Assembly (NCBI GenBank): GCA_963575645.1
Contig: OY754467.1
Coordinates: 35,957,108-36,021,107 of the forward strand
DNA from: Xanthostigma xanthostigma
Taxonomy: Eukaryota > Arthropoda > Insecta > Raphidioptera > Raphidiidae
Direction: 5' to 3'
DNA length: 64,000 nucleotides
Both the position numbers and the translations under genes were made by a program. Positions 48,011 through 59,804 of the stretch are shown piece by piece (within the stretch, counting starts at the first letter, position 1; each line of letters starts with the position of its first letter). The notes beneath the pieces are model-generated. The model made no database searches, was not told the DNA's origin, and saw nothing but the letters and a program-made list of their open reading frames with translations.

Positions 48011-48580
48011 TAAGATCCCGATTTGGCTCGATCGTTGTCATGTTCCACGTATTCGCAATAAAATTATCTACATTTTCATATATGACAATACAGAAAACCC
48101 TACAACTGCAAAATACTAATTCGAAGATGCCTGTCTACCTGGTTTTATGCCAGGAATCAAAATTACGACCAAATTTTAGCATTTTATATACATATTTTAC
48201 TTTTGATTGGTAATAAATTTATCTGAAAACTCAATAACTACATTTCAGAAATAAAATTAACAACTTTATTTTGACGTGATAACGTCTTATAAATTGATGA
48301 AACACCGGCTGCATGCACGAAAAAGTGTCACGTTCCGCGCACGATCGGCCCAAGTTTGACAGCTACTAAAATGTAGGTTATGTATTATTCGAGCGGAATA
48401 CGTTATCACGTAAAACTATCGTCCGTAAACCGACTTTTTTTTATTTAAAATAGCCGTGCCAACAAATTGAATGGTAACCAAATCAATTTTTCTCTATTAT
48501 TACATTATATTATCAAAATTCAAATTTCATTAGAAAACTCGATGGGTGAAGAATGAAGATCGAGCCAAATCGGGATCTTT
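48011..48580. mobile_element. TIR element with AAGATCCCGATTTGGCTCG ends
   Basis: The left AAGATCCCGATTTGGCTCGA and the right end (reverse complement AAGATCCCGATTTGGCTCGA) match over about 22 bp. A REP-A fragment (48272-48440) is inserted in its middle. Confidence 0.75.
48272..48440. mobile_element. REP-A family copy 5, short, inverted
   Basis: TTTTGACGTGATAACGTC, CACCGGCTGCATGCACG, then ACAGCTACTAAAATGTAGG and the reverse complement of GTCGGTTTACGGACGATAG. Its length and layout are close to copy 3, suggesting both derive from one deleted form. Confidence 0.75.
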
Positions 48581-49030
48581 TACTATAATGGATCTTTCAA
48601 TTTAATTTTCACCTACTTTCAGACGCCTGAATAATTTGATATTTCTTGCTAACCAACAATCGATTTTACTCAATTAAGAATCGACCAGCCCACATGACGC
48701 ATAGTGAGCAGGCTCAAAACTTAGTGAGGAGGATCTATTTTGTCTACTCTCAAATCCAATTCCGCAAATAATAATCAAGTGTTTTGACGTAATAGTTACT
48801 TTTATTTTAAAGTTTGTTATTCAAGATTTTTACACTTATTATTAATGATTATACATTTTTAACAATATACATTTGAAAGAGAACCATTATAACAATTTTA
48901 TAATTAAGACGTCTTTCAGAGTCAAGTGCACTGATCACTAATTTATTTATTCATTTGTCTGTCTACAAATTCAACCATATATGGTTTTAAATCTTTAATT
49001 AACGTCTGAATAGAACTCTTCAAATAAATA
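48581..49030. other. Non-coding, nothing recognised
   Basis: AT-rich spacer. Confidence 0.5.
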
Positions 49031-49132
49031 AAATTGTCGACCAATTTTTCTCAGACCATATATTGACAAAAAATAATAAAAATACAAAATTTTTTGTCAA
49101 TATATGGTCTGAGAAAAATTGGTCGACAATTT
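49031..49132. repeat. 102-bp hairpin with perfect 43-bp arms
   Basis: AAATTGTCGACCAATTTTTC through TATTGACAAAAAA is mirrored exactly after a short AT loop. It could be a tiny MITE or give a stable RNA hairpin. Confidence 0.85.
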
Positions 49133-49489
49133 CATATATGATTTTCATCCAATAATATTTCATCACTAAATAACACTTCATCTATCTCTAAAACAAGAGA
49201 AAGTGACTACTTTGTGATTGCTGCCGGACCAAAAAGTGAATTCGATACACCCCACTCTGAAAGAAACCCTTAAGAATGTCTCATAGTAGATCCAGCTACG
49301 GTAAGACAAGAGAAAAAATCAACTGACATTCAGCATAGCCAATATTTTATATATGCGCAATACAAATTGACACAACTATATTATTGTTACTTGAGTGAAC
49401 TTATGTAAACCGAATTATGCTTAACACTGCTTGGCATTTAACAAAATATATATAACATAGAGACAATATTTAATACAGATAGTCACTGT

Positions 49490-49640
49490 TTCGCTTATTT
49501 CCATCTGCGTAGTCCGCACGGCAGCCAGTCCAAGTCCCACAAGTCCCAGCAGTGTTTCTAGCGGCAAAACCAGCCTCGTGTGCAGCGGCCTGTAAGTACG
49601 GTGTACGCGTCTCTACTTTGGATTCAAGGTAGGTACAAGG
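49490..49640 (+). promoter_or_regulatory. GC-richer, exon-like segment
   Basis: A locally GC-rich stretch (CCGCACGGCAGCCAGTCC) with two good donor-like sites, CCT|GTAAGT and AAG|GTAGGT, in otherwise AT-rich DNA. It may be a non-coding first exon. No ORF recognised. Confidence 0.3.
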
Positions 49641-49716
49641 AACAGAATATAAATAGATTTAATTTTTCTTATTTTAATAAAGGCCACCAGCTTCAAGGAT
49701 AATCTGTTTACATATA

Positions 49717-50001
49717 CAGTGTAAACTTCATTTAACATTACTCGATATAACGGCAAACTCCTTAAAACGTCGAAATTACTTAACTATAGTTGATTTATCT
49801 TGTTGCTCATACAATGATACACTCTAAATAACGACAATACGTCATCATTAAGCAATAAACAGTACTTGACACTTGTTTGTTATTTTGTTGCTTTGTTGTC
49901 GGCATCATGCGTACCGAAGATTCTAAAAAATTCGTTCTTTTGTTTCAATAACGCCATAAAGTGCACAGTCCCTTGAGTGTCGTTATATAGAGTTTACACT
50001 G
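49717..50001. mobile_element. pogo-like MITE, copy 2
   Basis: CAGTGTAAACTTCATTTAAC at the left and AGAGTTTACACTG at the right, flanked by TA. Internally deleted relative to copies 1 and 3. Confidence 0.82.
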
Positions 50002-50003
50002 TA

Positions 50004-51079
50004 TTTTTTAATAATAAACCAATACTAAAGCAGCTCCGCACTAAGAAAGAAATATTTTTGTGTAGATACACCAATTTGTAAATTAAGCGAAGTACAGTAT
50101 TACTCAAGATTATTAGATACAGAGGTGACCTCAGTTCGTTGGATAGTATTGGCGGGATTACGTCATTCAGCGGACTGTTGATTATCAATATTGCATAGTC
50201 GATAAAAATATTAACAGTCTTCCAGATGACGTTATTCATAAACGAGGTAACCTGTGCACTTCTATTGACCTTGAGTTGAAATCATATATTTTTACCCTGC
50301 TGGGACTTATCGACACCTGTATTTTCAACATCTCCTTCATCCTCACTTCGTGGCACTCATTGATCAGATAAATAATTTTGGTGCAATAGAAAAAATTATT
50401 ATTTATGAGCAGGATATTTCGATTTCCACTCATGTTGTGAACAACATTTGAGGCAAAATTAGACAATGTCCTTTTTGATTGATGTTTATAATACATAACC
50501 CCTGCTACTAATATTTTATTTGATATTAAAAACTCAGCGTTTTCTGTATTACAAGAGTTGACTAGAATATTATCAGTTTTATTTATTTTTTAACCCTCAG
50601 AGGAACGCACTAAAATAACATGCACCGAACTTGAGCAAATATATTGAGCTGTTAGATATGGAGTGCTAATACTGCGCATACCAAACGACAGGAAAGAAGG
50701 CGATGAACACGGTATATGCACGTCTCTTTTTGGCGTTGTCAATTTATGTTCACTTCAAGAAGTCATAACTAGGAGAACCAGCTCGAGCATAGCGGTGGAC
50801 TGATATTTGTTGCATGAACAAATATGGCGTCAGCTACTGGGTAATGCATACACGTTCATGGCTTACACGTGTGTAGTGTCTGTGAAGTTAAACAACTTTG
50901 ATTACTATGGCGAAAGCAGGTGGGAAGAACCGAAGTTTTCCCAGGTAGTGATAACAGCACCTTCTCATGTGCGCCAGAAAACGGTCCATCTCGAAACACA
51001 GCAAGCATAGGAAGCTAGGTCTCCTGGTTAAAGACTTCGTGTATCTACGTTACTGATTTAAACAAAGATGGAATGGTCA
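50004..51079. other. Non-coding, nothing recognised
   Basis: Several short ORFs but none with a family signature. 50807-51010 is GC-richer but its frame does not look like a known protein. Confidence 0.45.
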
Positions 51080-51260
51080 CCGCCAATATAATAATAATAT
51101 TAATAATCTTTATTATGGGATCAAGAGTGGCCATAGCCGTTTTCATCTTGTCCTTAAAATAATACACACACACATGCAATTATACAAATTCTGAAAATAT
51201 CGCTATCTCTTATTGCTCGCGCAGTCCAGAGTTGCACTCCATATCTACAGGTCCATTGGA
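51080..51260 (-). mobile_element. LINE 3' tail fragment
   Basis: On the minus strand GATCCCATAATAAAGATTAT is followed by a run of ATT/AAT units, the usual 3' end of Jockey/CR1-type LINEs. The upstream part is short and shows no reverse-transcriptase frame. Confidence 0.5.
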
Positions 51261-51607
51261 GCAAATACACATTCAATTATATGGAAAAAATAAACATACG
51301 AGTAGATACTTGGTAAGTATTTAGTCGTATGGAAAAATACATTGTAACAAAATATGCAACTAACATTTGAGCAGATTAATTTTCACTAGAATATAAATAA
51401 TGTCCTTTCAGTTCTGAACAAAAACTGCACCGAAACTAGACGATTCAATCATTTCGGTATTAGGATGGAGTATCCAAATACACTGTTGGTATCGTCAGGC
51501 TGTATTAGAATATTTTGTATTCATACTCAAGCCCAATTAGTATATATTTAAAAAAATAAATGTATCTGAGTACAAAATTGCTTGATGTAAGTACGGATGG
51601 ACAAATA

Positions 51608-52009
51608 CAGTGTAAACTCCATTCAAGGTCACTCGATATAACGACAAACTCTTTAAAACGTGGAAATTACTTAAGTAGTTGGTTTACCTTGTTGGTCATA
51701 CAATGATACACTCTAAATAACGACACACCCACTCTAAATAACGACAACAATACGTCATTATTAAGCAATAAACAGTACTTCTTTGTTATTTTGTTGCTTT
51801 GTTGTCGGCATCATGCGTACCAAAGATTCTAAGAAAGTCGTTCTTTTGTTTGTTGGGATTATCTTTCATATGTTTGTTGGTCAGTTGTAAGTTTTATATA
51901 TTCGAATATATTATATATAATGAATTATTTATTCTCTCCGTTTAACGGCAACTCTCAATAACACCACAGAGTGCAGTCTCTAGAGTGTCGCTATATAGAG
52001 TTTACACTG
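51608..52009. mobile_element. pogo-like MITE, copy 3
   Basis: CAGTGTAAACTCCATTC at the left and ATATAGAGTTTACACTG at the right with flanking TA; the interior matches copy 1. Confidence 0.85.
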
Positions 52010-52011
52010 TA

Positions 52012-52841
52012 GTATCGATTCATTTGAACAGTTCGGTAGTTACAAAACCAATCACTATAGATGAATGAATTTAAACCATTTACTATCAATTACTAGCAAG
52101 CCATATGAACAGTTTAATTTTAAATTAGTGATTTTTAAGTGGTAACACGATGTCGATACTTTGTAAGTGTTGGCAACGAATATTGCATATGCGTAAAATG
52201 CCAGAACATTACAAACACACTAATAAGGCTAAATTGATTTCTGGAAACAATCGTTAAAGTGACGTCAGAAACGTAGGGGCGTGTTGATATCTGTATTATT
52301 TCAAAGTCTGCAACAAACATTTTTTTTGCCATCGCCGTCTACTCTAGTTAAAATTTATATGCTTAAATATTAGATCGTATGCAAAAAAATAAGAAAAAAA
52401 TACGCCTTATAAATTATACAAAAATCAAATAATATATTATTACAAAAAAAATTCAATATAATTTTTAGTTTAAAGTTTTACAATCAAAATCTGTATCAAA
52501 TAATATTTCACTTATGCATTTATTCACAACTATCAACAAATTTAACAAAATAATATTACATAAACATGAATTTAAATCACAAAATAATAAATTATGTATA
52601 TGGTTTTAAAAAACAAATAAGTAATAAAATAATTATTATCATTCAAATAAAAAATAAAAATAATCATAAACATTAATGATTTTTAGTTACTCAATTTCAA
52701 CAATGTGTTCAATTTAATAGTTTTTTTTCTTACTAATTTCGATTTAAAATATAGAAACTTGTATAAAAACAAAACACTTCCGAGTTCATTCGAACTACGT
52801 AATATATTCCTGGAAATAAAACAATTTCGCGAGAGCATATA
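52012..52841. other. Non-coding, nothing recognised
   Basis: Very AT-rich, no repeat ends found. Confidence 0.5.
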
Positions 52842-53711
52842 CAGAGTGAGTCAGACCACCTGTATCAGTCGTTTTTTTCGAAAACGGTTAGTCGTAGAGA
52901 GTTGTCTCAAAAATCTGTATTATAAAAGCCCTAATGAAGAATCGAATGATGATATTTTTTTCCCCCGGAAAGGTCGGCTTCCCTGTTAGTTTGCTCCGGA
53001 ATTGTCAGAACTCCGGAATGTTAAATGGCACGATAGGTCGAAAGTGGTATTGTTGAAAATATCTTTAAAAAATAAGCAAGTTTTGTAGGACATTTTTTTT
53101 TGTTACTGCCACCCCTGTTAAGTAATATTCGTTTGAAATTATTAAATTAACATGTCAGAATAACAAAAAAGTCGGCATTTAAAATCTAGTTACCTAATTA
53201 AACAATGTCACAATAAGTTTTCAATAATTGCAATTGTTTTTTTTTTGTCGGAAAATACTTCCAGGTACTCATAACATATCTAGAAGAGCTCTGCAGTGTT
53301 TAGAAGTAAATTGAAGACAGTTTGAACATTTGTGACATTGTTTAATTAGCTAACTAGATTTTAAATGCCCGCTTTTAAAATTAAGTTTGTTATTTTTACA
53401 TGTTAATTTAATAATTTCAAACGAATTATACTTAATAGGGGTGGCAGTAACAAAAAAAAATGTCCTACAAAACTTGCTTATTTTTTAAAGATCTTTTCAA
53501 CAATACTACTTTCGACCTATCGTGCCATTTAATATTCCGGAGTTCTGAACATTTCGGAGCTAACTAACAGGGAAGCCGACCTTTCCAGGGGGAAAAAATA
53601 TCACCATTCGATTCTTCATTAGGGCTTTTATAATACAGATTTTTGACACAACTCTCTACGACTAACCGTTTTCGAAAAAAACGACTGATACGGGTGGTCT
53701 GACTCACCCTG
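52842..53711. mobile_element. 870-bp mariner-like palindromic element
   Basis: Ends CAGAGTGAGTCAGACCACC and, reversed, CAGGGTGAGTCAGACCACC with TA on both sides, as in Tc1/mariner elements. The arms run about 380 bp each (GGAAAGGTCGGCTTCCCTG, GTTACTGCCACCCCTGTTAA) with a short unpaired centre near 53220-53330. Entirely non-coding. A transcript would fold into a long dsRNA. Confidence 0.88.
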
Positions 53712-53713
53712 TA

Positions 53714-54243
53714 TAATAATTGCTCGATTCAAACTGATTAAATCATAATCTAATAAACTGATAATTCATTTGGCAGCAAAATAATTAAGCACAGTTCATC
53801 AGTTGATAAATTATACCGTCCACACAAAAAACAAAAACCGAATTTTATTTACGGTAATATACATTTATAGAAGCGATAAGCGAACCAACAGTTAATAATT
53901 TTTGTATTCTTTTCGCCTTGATCGAGGTCTTTTTAATTTGGATATACAAAAATATATACATTTTTACACACTTCAAAATTACACTTTTCACTAAAACACT
54001 CTACCGTCAACTAGTCGGTGTATATTTTACTTCCGCTGAAAGGCATCGAAAATTTAATAATTGTCTTTTAGACTTGCTTGTCCGTATCAAAAACCAACAG
54101 TCAAATGTCACGTATAGCAATAAGGCATTTACACTAAATATACATCCGTTTGAATTCATTTACTTTTATGAATGGAAAATAGAACGGTTATAAGAGTTCT
54201 TTTTATGTCGCAGTAATAATTATGGTCCTTCACAATTACCTAG
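53714..54243. other. Non-coding, nothing recognised
   Basis: AT-rich. Confidence 0.5.
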
Positions 54244-54393
54244 GAATGGGCGTGTGCGTTGGTTTATTCTCTTTGAAGATTTGAAAATGGTGAGTGCTTT
54301 ATCTACGCAGTCTAAAAATATACTGTGCGCATGCGCCTCCCATAATTTTCACGGAAATCTTCAAAAACAAGAAACCAACAAACACGCCCAATA
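54244..54393. mobile_element. 150-bp MITE with TGGGCGTGT ends
   Basis: TGGGCGTGTGCGTTGGTTT and TTTGAAGATTTGAAAAT at the left are mirrored by ATTTTCACGGAAATCTTC and AAACCAACAAACACGCCCA at the right. Confidence 0.7.
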
Positions 54394-55143
54394 AGAAAAT
54401 CGATCTGTATTTGTTTGACAATTAGTTTAGTTCAACTAATATCAATAAACCCAATAAAAAAAAAATAATTTCCGTATGTAACACAAACTATATTGAGCTT
54501 ACAAAACATTAGCGTTAGCTATTTGGTTGTTTGAAAGTTTTTTTTTATATCGTTTTTATTGTGATGTTAAAAAAAAGGATATATGCAGTTGTATAAAAGT
54601 ATAATGAATGAGAAGAGCTATTCTAAAATTCATAGCGAACAGACGACGCATGCGCACTTGCTGAAAAGCGGCGTGGACGGTGTCCGATTGTTGTGCAAAG
54701 CTAATACAACATTATTATCTTTGTTAATAATTCCGGCGCATCCGCAAAAATAAAACCGTTTAAAATTCATTGTTGGTTGAAAGAACAGAGTAAATAGCTT
54801 ATTTTTCATGAACTTATTTCACAAGACCGAAATCGAATAGTTCAGTTACTATGCTTCGGTCCTCGTTTTTTATGTCAAACAAATACAGCTGTTAAAAGAA
54901 AACGAGTAAATAAGGAAACCGTTAAAAATAGGTTGGAAATCCATCAAATAAAAAAGACGAAAGGTGTCGTGGAACACTCAGTTGGAACGAAGTTCTTTTA
55001 GCTACTTATAATATTGTATCATATAATTTTTTTACTAATTCGTCTATAAATTATTTGAAAATTTTATATATACTATAATATGATTATTAAACAAAAATTA
55101 ATCGTGTTTTGCAACTCTAAAAAAATAAAAATAACATTTGTTG
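54394..55143. other. Non-coding, nothing recognised
   Basis: AT-rich, no ORFs or repeat ends of note. Confidence 0.5.
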
Positions 55144-55214
55144 CGCATCTGTCGGGAATCGAGCTCGGGACACCCGCATGGCAGATGAGTATTCTACCAC
55201 TGAACCACTGACAT
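55144..55214 (-). tRNA. Decayed tRNA-Gly (GCC), likely pseudogene
   Basis: The minus strand reads TGGTTCAGTGGTAGAATACT (A-box region), an anticodon loop with CTGCCAT (GCC anticodon) and GCTCGATTCCCG (B-box region), clearly from tRNA-Gly. The acceptor stem (ATGTCAG with CAGATGC), anticodon stem and T-stem carry several mismatches, so it is probably not functional. Confidence 0.75.
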
Positions 55215-55524
55215 TGCTTGGATATCGCTATTTATATAGTTTTAATAACAAATCGTGAAGTTAAAAGGCGTTGCATTTCACAAAATATTAATGTCAAAAA
55301 ACTAACTAATATTTGAAATGGCATCCGTTTTTGAACAAATGCAATCTTTTAAATGTCCATAACACACTGTGTAAGAGAAAAGGATAACCTATCCACGTGC
55401 GCGATGTATTAGGCAAAATAGAATTTATAGTGTTTATTTCTGCTTTTTTATGTATAAAAAAAACTATTTGCGTGAATTCTGTTATACGAAATCTATGTAA
55501 AATTTTCTGGTTTCACGTCCATTA

Positions 55525-55750
55525 GATTGATATTTGTAAATGATAGCGGGACAATGGACAGGTACAAATAATCAAACACCTTATTTGGCTTTGTATGACG
55601 TTTCGAGCATATTGTAAAACTAAACATTTTTTCAAAATATACTTTCAGTATCTGAAGAAGCTGGGATCTCCAGCGAAACGTCATACAAAGCCAAATAAGG
55701 TGTTTGATTTTTTGTACCTGTCCACTGTCCCGCTATCATTTACAAATATC
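55525..55750. repeat. Inverted repeat with hammerhead-like core
   Basis: Two arms (55535-55608 and 55674-55748) carry CCAAATAAGGTGTTTGAT and ATGATAGCGGGACA in opposite orientation. The right arm is preceded by CTGAAGA, a GCTGG/CCAGC stem and GAAAC followed by GTC, the conserved core of a hammerhead ribozyme as found in Penelope-like retroelement tails. Identification as a Penelope tail is inference; no reverse transcriptase is present. Confidence 0.55.
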
Positions 55751-56799
55751 TATGTAAAATGTTCTCATCTTTCGTTTAAGACAGGCTTCGAACCGATCTG
55801 ATTTAATTTGAGCGAATTATAAGCGAAAAACTGTTTTGTTTTCAATTTGCTCCCCTCTGGGACCAAAATTCAAAAATCCGACTGTTAGGATCTGTCTCAA
55901 ATTTCAACTTTCTATGTCTACTGACAGACATACAATAGGTAATTAGATTAGATTTTCGTTACAGATTTTCTTTACGTTTTTTTCCCTAGCCCTCTCCATT
56001 CATATCTATAACGTCCCATAAGGAACTCCGTTCCAATATTGTCAAGACATTGTGTATATTTAAAGCAGAAAAAATATTTCATGCATTTCTTTTAAATAAT
56101 GATAGTTAGATTTTGTTTAAAATATTGAAAGATGTAACTTTTCGTTCATTCTTTATGTACAAATAAAATTTACAAAACTCTTCAAATATTAAACTTTATA
56201 TGATCTGCTCGTGTACTGCGACAAAACAAGCAAAACGCATTATATTCAAAATTTCATTTTTATGTTGCACCAATTTATAACAATACAATGAAGTCTACTT
56301 ACATTTTCTTTTTAAATAAAAATCTCAACTGTTTTAAAAAAAAAAATTGCGATAAACAAAAAGCTGTATACTCGTATATTTATTGTAATAAATTTGTATC
56401 CAGTGAATTTAATTTAAGACGCAACATAGGCTAGTTTTGTTTACCTCGCATACTTTGACCGGGAAAAGTACGTTCCTCAAAAGAATATGCCTAGGTTATG
56501 GTTTCGCAGAATTCTCGAAAACAGACTTCTTTCCCCTCAGACGTTGTCCGGTCAGTCGCAGTGTAGTTATGGAAAACATTTATGCATTACAGAAAATCGT
56601 TTCATTTAAAATGCAACATCCACTGAACAAAAATATATATTACTATCAATAATTTAAAAGAAAAAAAAAAAACGAATTACAGCGAAAAAAATTGTAATTA
56701 AAATATCCTTAGACCAGTCATTCACAGGCAGCTTTAAGCTGTCGAAACTGACTGCTTTAAGCATCGACTAACACGGCGAACTATAAATCTCCATAGAAA
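55751..56799. other. Non-coding, nothing recognised
   Basis: AT-rich. Short ORFs only. Confidence 0.5.
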
Positions 56800-57063
56800 A
56801 TATTCCACCGACATACACACGACCGCCCGAGCCGTCACGATCGCACCGAGCAGTCAGTAGCATGATGAAATTTCATCATGATTTCAAACAGTTGCCACAC
56901 ATATAATATATTGACTGCTCGTGAGCATGGTTTTCTAGGCAACGCGACACAGAAGAGGGAAACATTTGTGTCGCGAGTCTCGAGTCATTAAAAAAAAATC
57001 CCATTGTGCTCTTCGAGCAGTTGAAAACGTCCGCTCGGGCGGTTCGTGTATGTTATTCGGCGA
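56800..57063. mobile_element. MITE-like element with ACCGCCCGAGC ends
   Basis: The left CCGACATACACACGACCGCC and right (reversed) GCCGAATAACATACACGAAC followed by CGCCCGAGCGGAC form imperfect inverted ends; GACTGCTCG phrases repeat inside. Boundaries uncertain. Confidence 0.5.
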
Positions 57064-57730
57064 TTAATTGTTCAGTGGATATTGCGTATCCATTAATGAT
57101 TTCCACAACTGCCGGGAAAACAAAACCCGCCTATGTCGCGTCGTAGATATGTGAAATTCACTGCGTAAATATCAATGTAACCATTGTCTAAATATATATA
57201 TAATACAGAAACGGCAAACGGTTATTGCAACCGCGTGTTCACTTTTAATTATTTTTGTTCAACAAAATCTTTTTACACACTCGTATAACAGTACCTACAA
57301 ACTATGTGGGCACTTTGCATACATTATGGTTTTTTCTCTTATAACGCTGTACCAGTAGAAATAATTTTAGGTTATGGAATCTCGCGCAATATAATGAACA
57401 GGGCTTATAGCCTCACAGTCACTGCACTTACATTGAGAACAGAGATTTTGTTTCGGAAAACACAGTACGGCCCATGAAATCCAATATCATACATTGGTTA
57501 ATTCGAACAATCTTCACTTAGTGGTAGGCTTTAGACAGGCTAATGGACAACTCCGAATCGGTCCAGAAAACTAAATCAATCAGCCAGTTCACGGTCTCTG
57601 TAAGCTAGTACAAGGACCGAGAATCTGGATCGGGTAGTACGAGAGATTAAAGAGTTAGCACAAGCCTTAGATGTTGCAGTGCTCCCGGCATTAGGAAGTA
57701 AATATTATCGGCGGCTATTTTTACTACAAA
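57064..57730. other. Non-coding, nothing recognised
   Basis: 57470-57700 is GC-richer, unique-looking sequence without an ORF. Confidence 0.45.
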
Positions 57731-58008
57731 AATGAGAGCCACCAGACTTTTTTCTGCCACTCGATAGCACCTCTAATAAGCGAAGGGTGTGTCGTTTCAA
57801 TGTCAGTACTGCTTGTATTTTTCGCCACCCGGTGGCACCACTGACGAGCGAAGTCGGTCAGTCTTTTAACGACTGAATTTCAGTTTTGTTATTTCTTTAT
57901 GTTTGACACATACCATACTTGCCATTAGTGTCATCCCACGAATAAATCGACACATATCTTACTTGTCAGTAGCGCTACCTGACGAATAAAAAAATGGTAA
58001 CTCTCATT
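57731..58008. mobile_element. AATGAG-ended MITE, copy 1
   Basis: The left AATGAGAGCCACCAGAC and right (reversed) AATGAGAGTTACCATT ends are inverted; the interior has the paired phrases GATAGCACCTCTAATAAGCG and TAGCGCTACCTGACG. Copy 2 lies at 59528-59804. Confidence 0.7.
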
Positions 58009-59527
58009 GGGTTTGGATAGATATCAGCGTCTATCCATTGGGTTTGTGAAATACAAAGTACCCACACGTTTTTTATTATGCTCTGACTCTTCTATTATAT
58101 GTACATATTTATAGTTATTAAATTAAATTACATATGTCCTTCTTTATATCTATAAACACAAGGTCATTCAGATAACACGTCCCGATTTTAAGCTGAATAT
58201 TAAAAATTATTTCATTTCTGAAAGATCCTGCATTTTTTCATACTACGTGATATATAGCACTCTTCAATTTTTGAAACAAATGTTTTCTGTCGTATGTTTA
58301 TATTGTAAATACTAAATATAAGCAAAATAAACAAATCTTTTAATTCCCAACTAAATTATTTTAGTATTAATTGTTCAAATTTCCAGTAGCAAAAATACAA
58401 GTTTTCTCTCGTGTCCATGGTCTTTCGTACTTTATAAGTAAGTTGTATTTACATATTTTAATAAATTCAAAACCCCATCGCGAATGAGCTTTGTGCGCCC
58501 GGAGTATAAAAGGACGGAGACTTATCTGCGCACGCTGCATTATCCAAAAATCGCTGTTTGTGGAAGTGTTGTAAATAAGGACCCACGAAAAAGCAAGTTG
58601 GCAATACGGACCTCTCCGGACACAGATGCGTGATTTTTCAGACGATTTGAATTTAGTTATTCCGGACCTACGCTCCTAGAACTACTAAAAGCCTAGAGCC
58701 GCCAGAATCAAGTTCAAATAGTTCGAGAATTTCACTGACAAAATTGGCAACAAACGCTTTAGCAGTTCAGTACAACAAAGTTTTTTTTACAAAATATTCA
58801 TGAATTTAAAATTTGCATTTATTTTTTACCTGACTTTTCTCCCCGTTTCTATGTTAAATTTAGAGTCATTCCTCAAAAATTGTGTTCGGTTCTTGCGTGT
58901 CGTAGCTCCTCTAACGGGTAGATCGATAAAAATTATTTTTAATTTTCGGTTCGTCTTCAATGTACATAGATAAGACTTCTTCCTTTTATACCCTGTGTTC
59001 ACGCGCTTATTAAATAAGACATCTGCCTTTCAAAACGTAGTACGGAATTCGGCCGATAGAGCTCATCAAGCAGTTAGTTCACTGAAGTTAAAAAAAATAT
59101 TTTTTTTATCGTGATTTAATCTTTGAGTTTTTAAAATTTCACGACTTTTCCAGGTCTGTAGCCAACACAACAAAACATTCAACTGAATAAATGGATATTG
59201 CAAATTGCAAGTGTTTGACAACAAATGTCACAAGCGTCTATTCGCAATTAAAAGCGAATGTAGATGTCAGTACTTGGAACATCTACGTGGGGTCTAATCG
59301 GTCGTTTCGCATTTTTTTCTGTAACTTTGAAAGCAACGATAAACTCAAAATACAATTTTTTTAATTTTTGTTTTGACTATATTATTAAAGGTTACAGTAG
59401 CAGAGAATAGCAGTACTCCATTTTTGTAGACCCCACATAGGATTGTTTCTGATTCGCACACCAGATGTCAGCCACTTTGCTTTTAATTGCGAAAAAAATA
59501 GAACTAATTTATTATAATTTACAATAT
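58009..59527. other. Non-coding, with one promoter-like site
   Basis: AT-rich. A TATAAAAG box at 58505-58512 follows GC-rich sequence and precedes a moderately GC-rich 180 bp. Beyond that nothing recognised. Confidence 0.45.
58490..58700 (+). promoter_or_regulatory. Possible TATA promoter and transcript start
   Basis: GCGCCCGGAGTATAAAAGGA, with a plausible start region about 30 bp downstream (GCACGCTGCATTATCC). No downstream ORF was found, so the transcript would be non-coding or spliced. Weak call. Confidence 0.3.
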
Positions 59528-59804
59528 AATGAGGAGGTTACCAGACTTTTTTTGTATCACCTGATGGCACCACTAGCTTGTGAGGTATCTGTCAGTACTG
59601 TTTATATACTTCCCTAACGGCTAAATCGCTGTTTTTGTGTATATCTAAATAAATAAAAGTTATAAATAAAAGTAAATACTAAAAAGATGCAATAAAAAAA
59701 GTTACTTTATCAATTATACGAATGAGTGAACACAATCCGTTAATGACATGTACCTTACTTGCCACTAGCGCCATCCGACGATTAAAAATATGGTTGCCCT
59801 CATT
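59528..59804. mobile_element. AATGAG-ended MITE, copy 2
   Basis: AATGAGGAGGTTACCAGAC at the left; reversed right end AATGAGGGCAACCATA. Shares GATGGCACCACTAG and CACTAGCGCCATCCGACG phrases with copy 1. Confidence 0.7.

Noticed and set aside
50807-51010. 67-codon ORF
   Set aside because: No splice partners or recognisable motif, although locally GC-richer.
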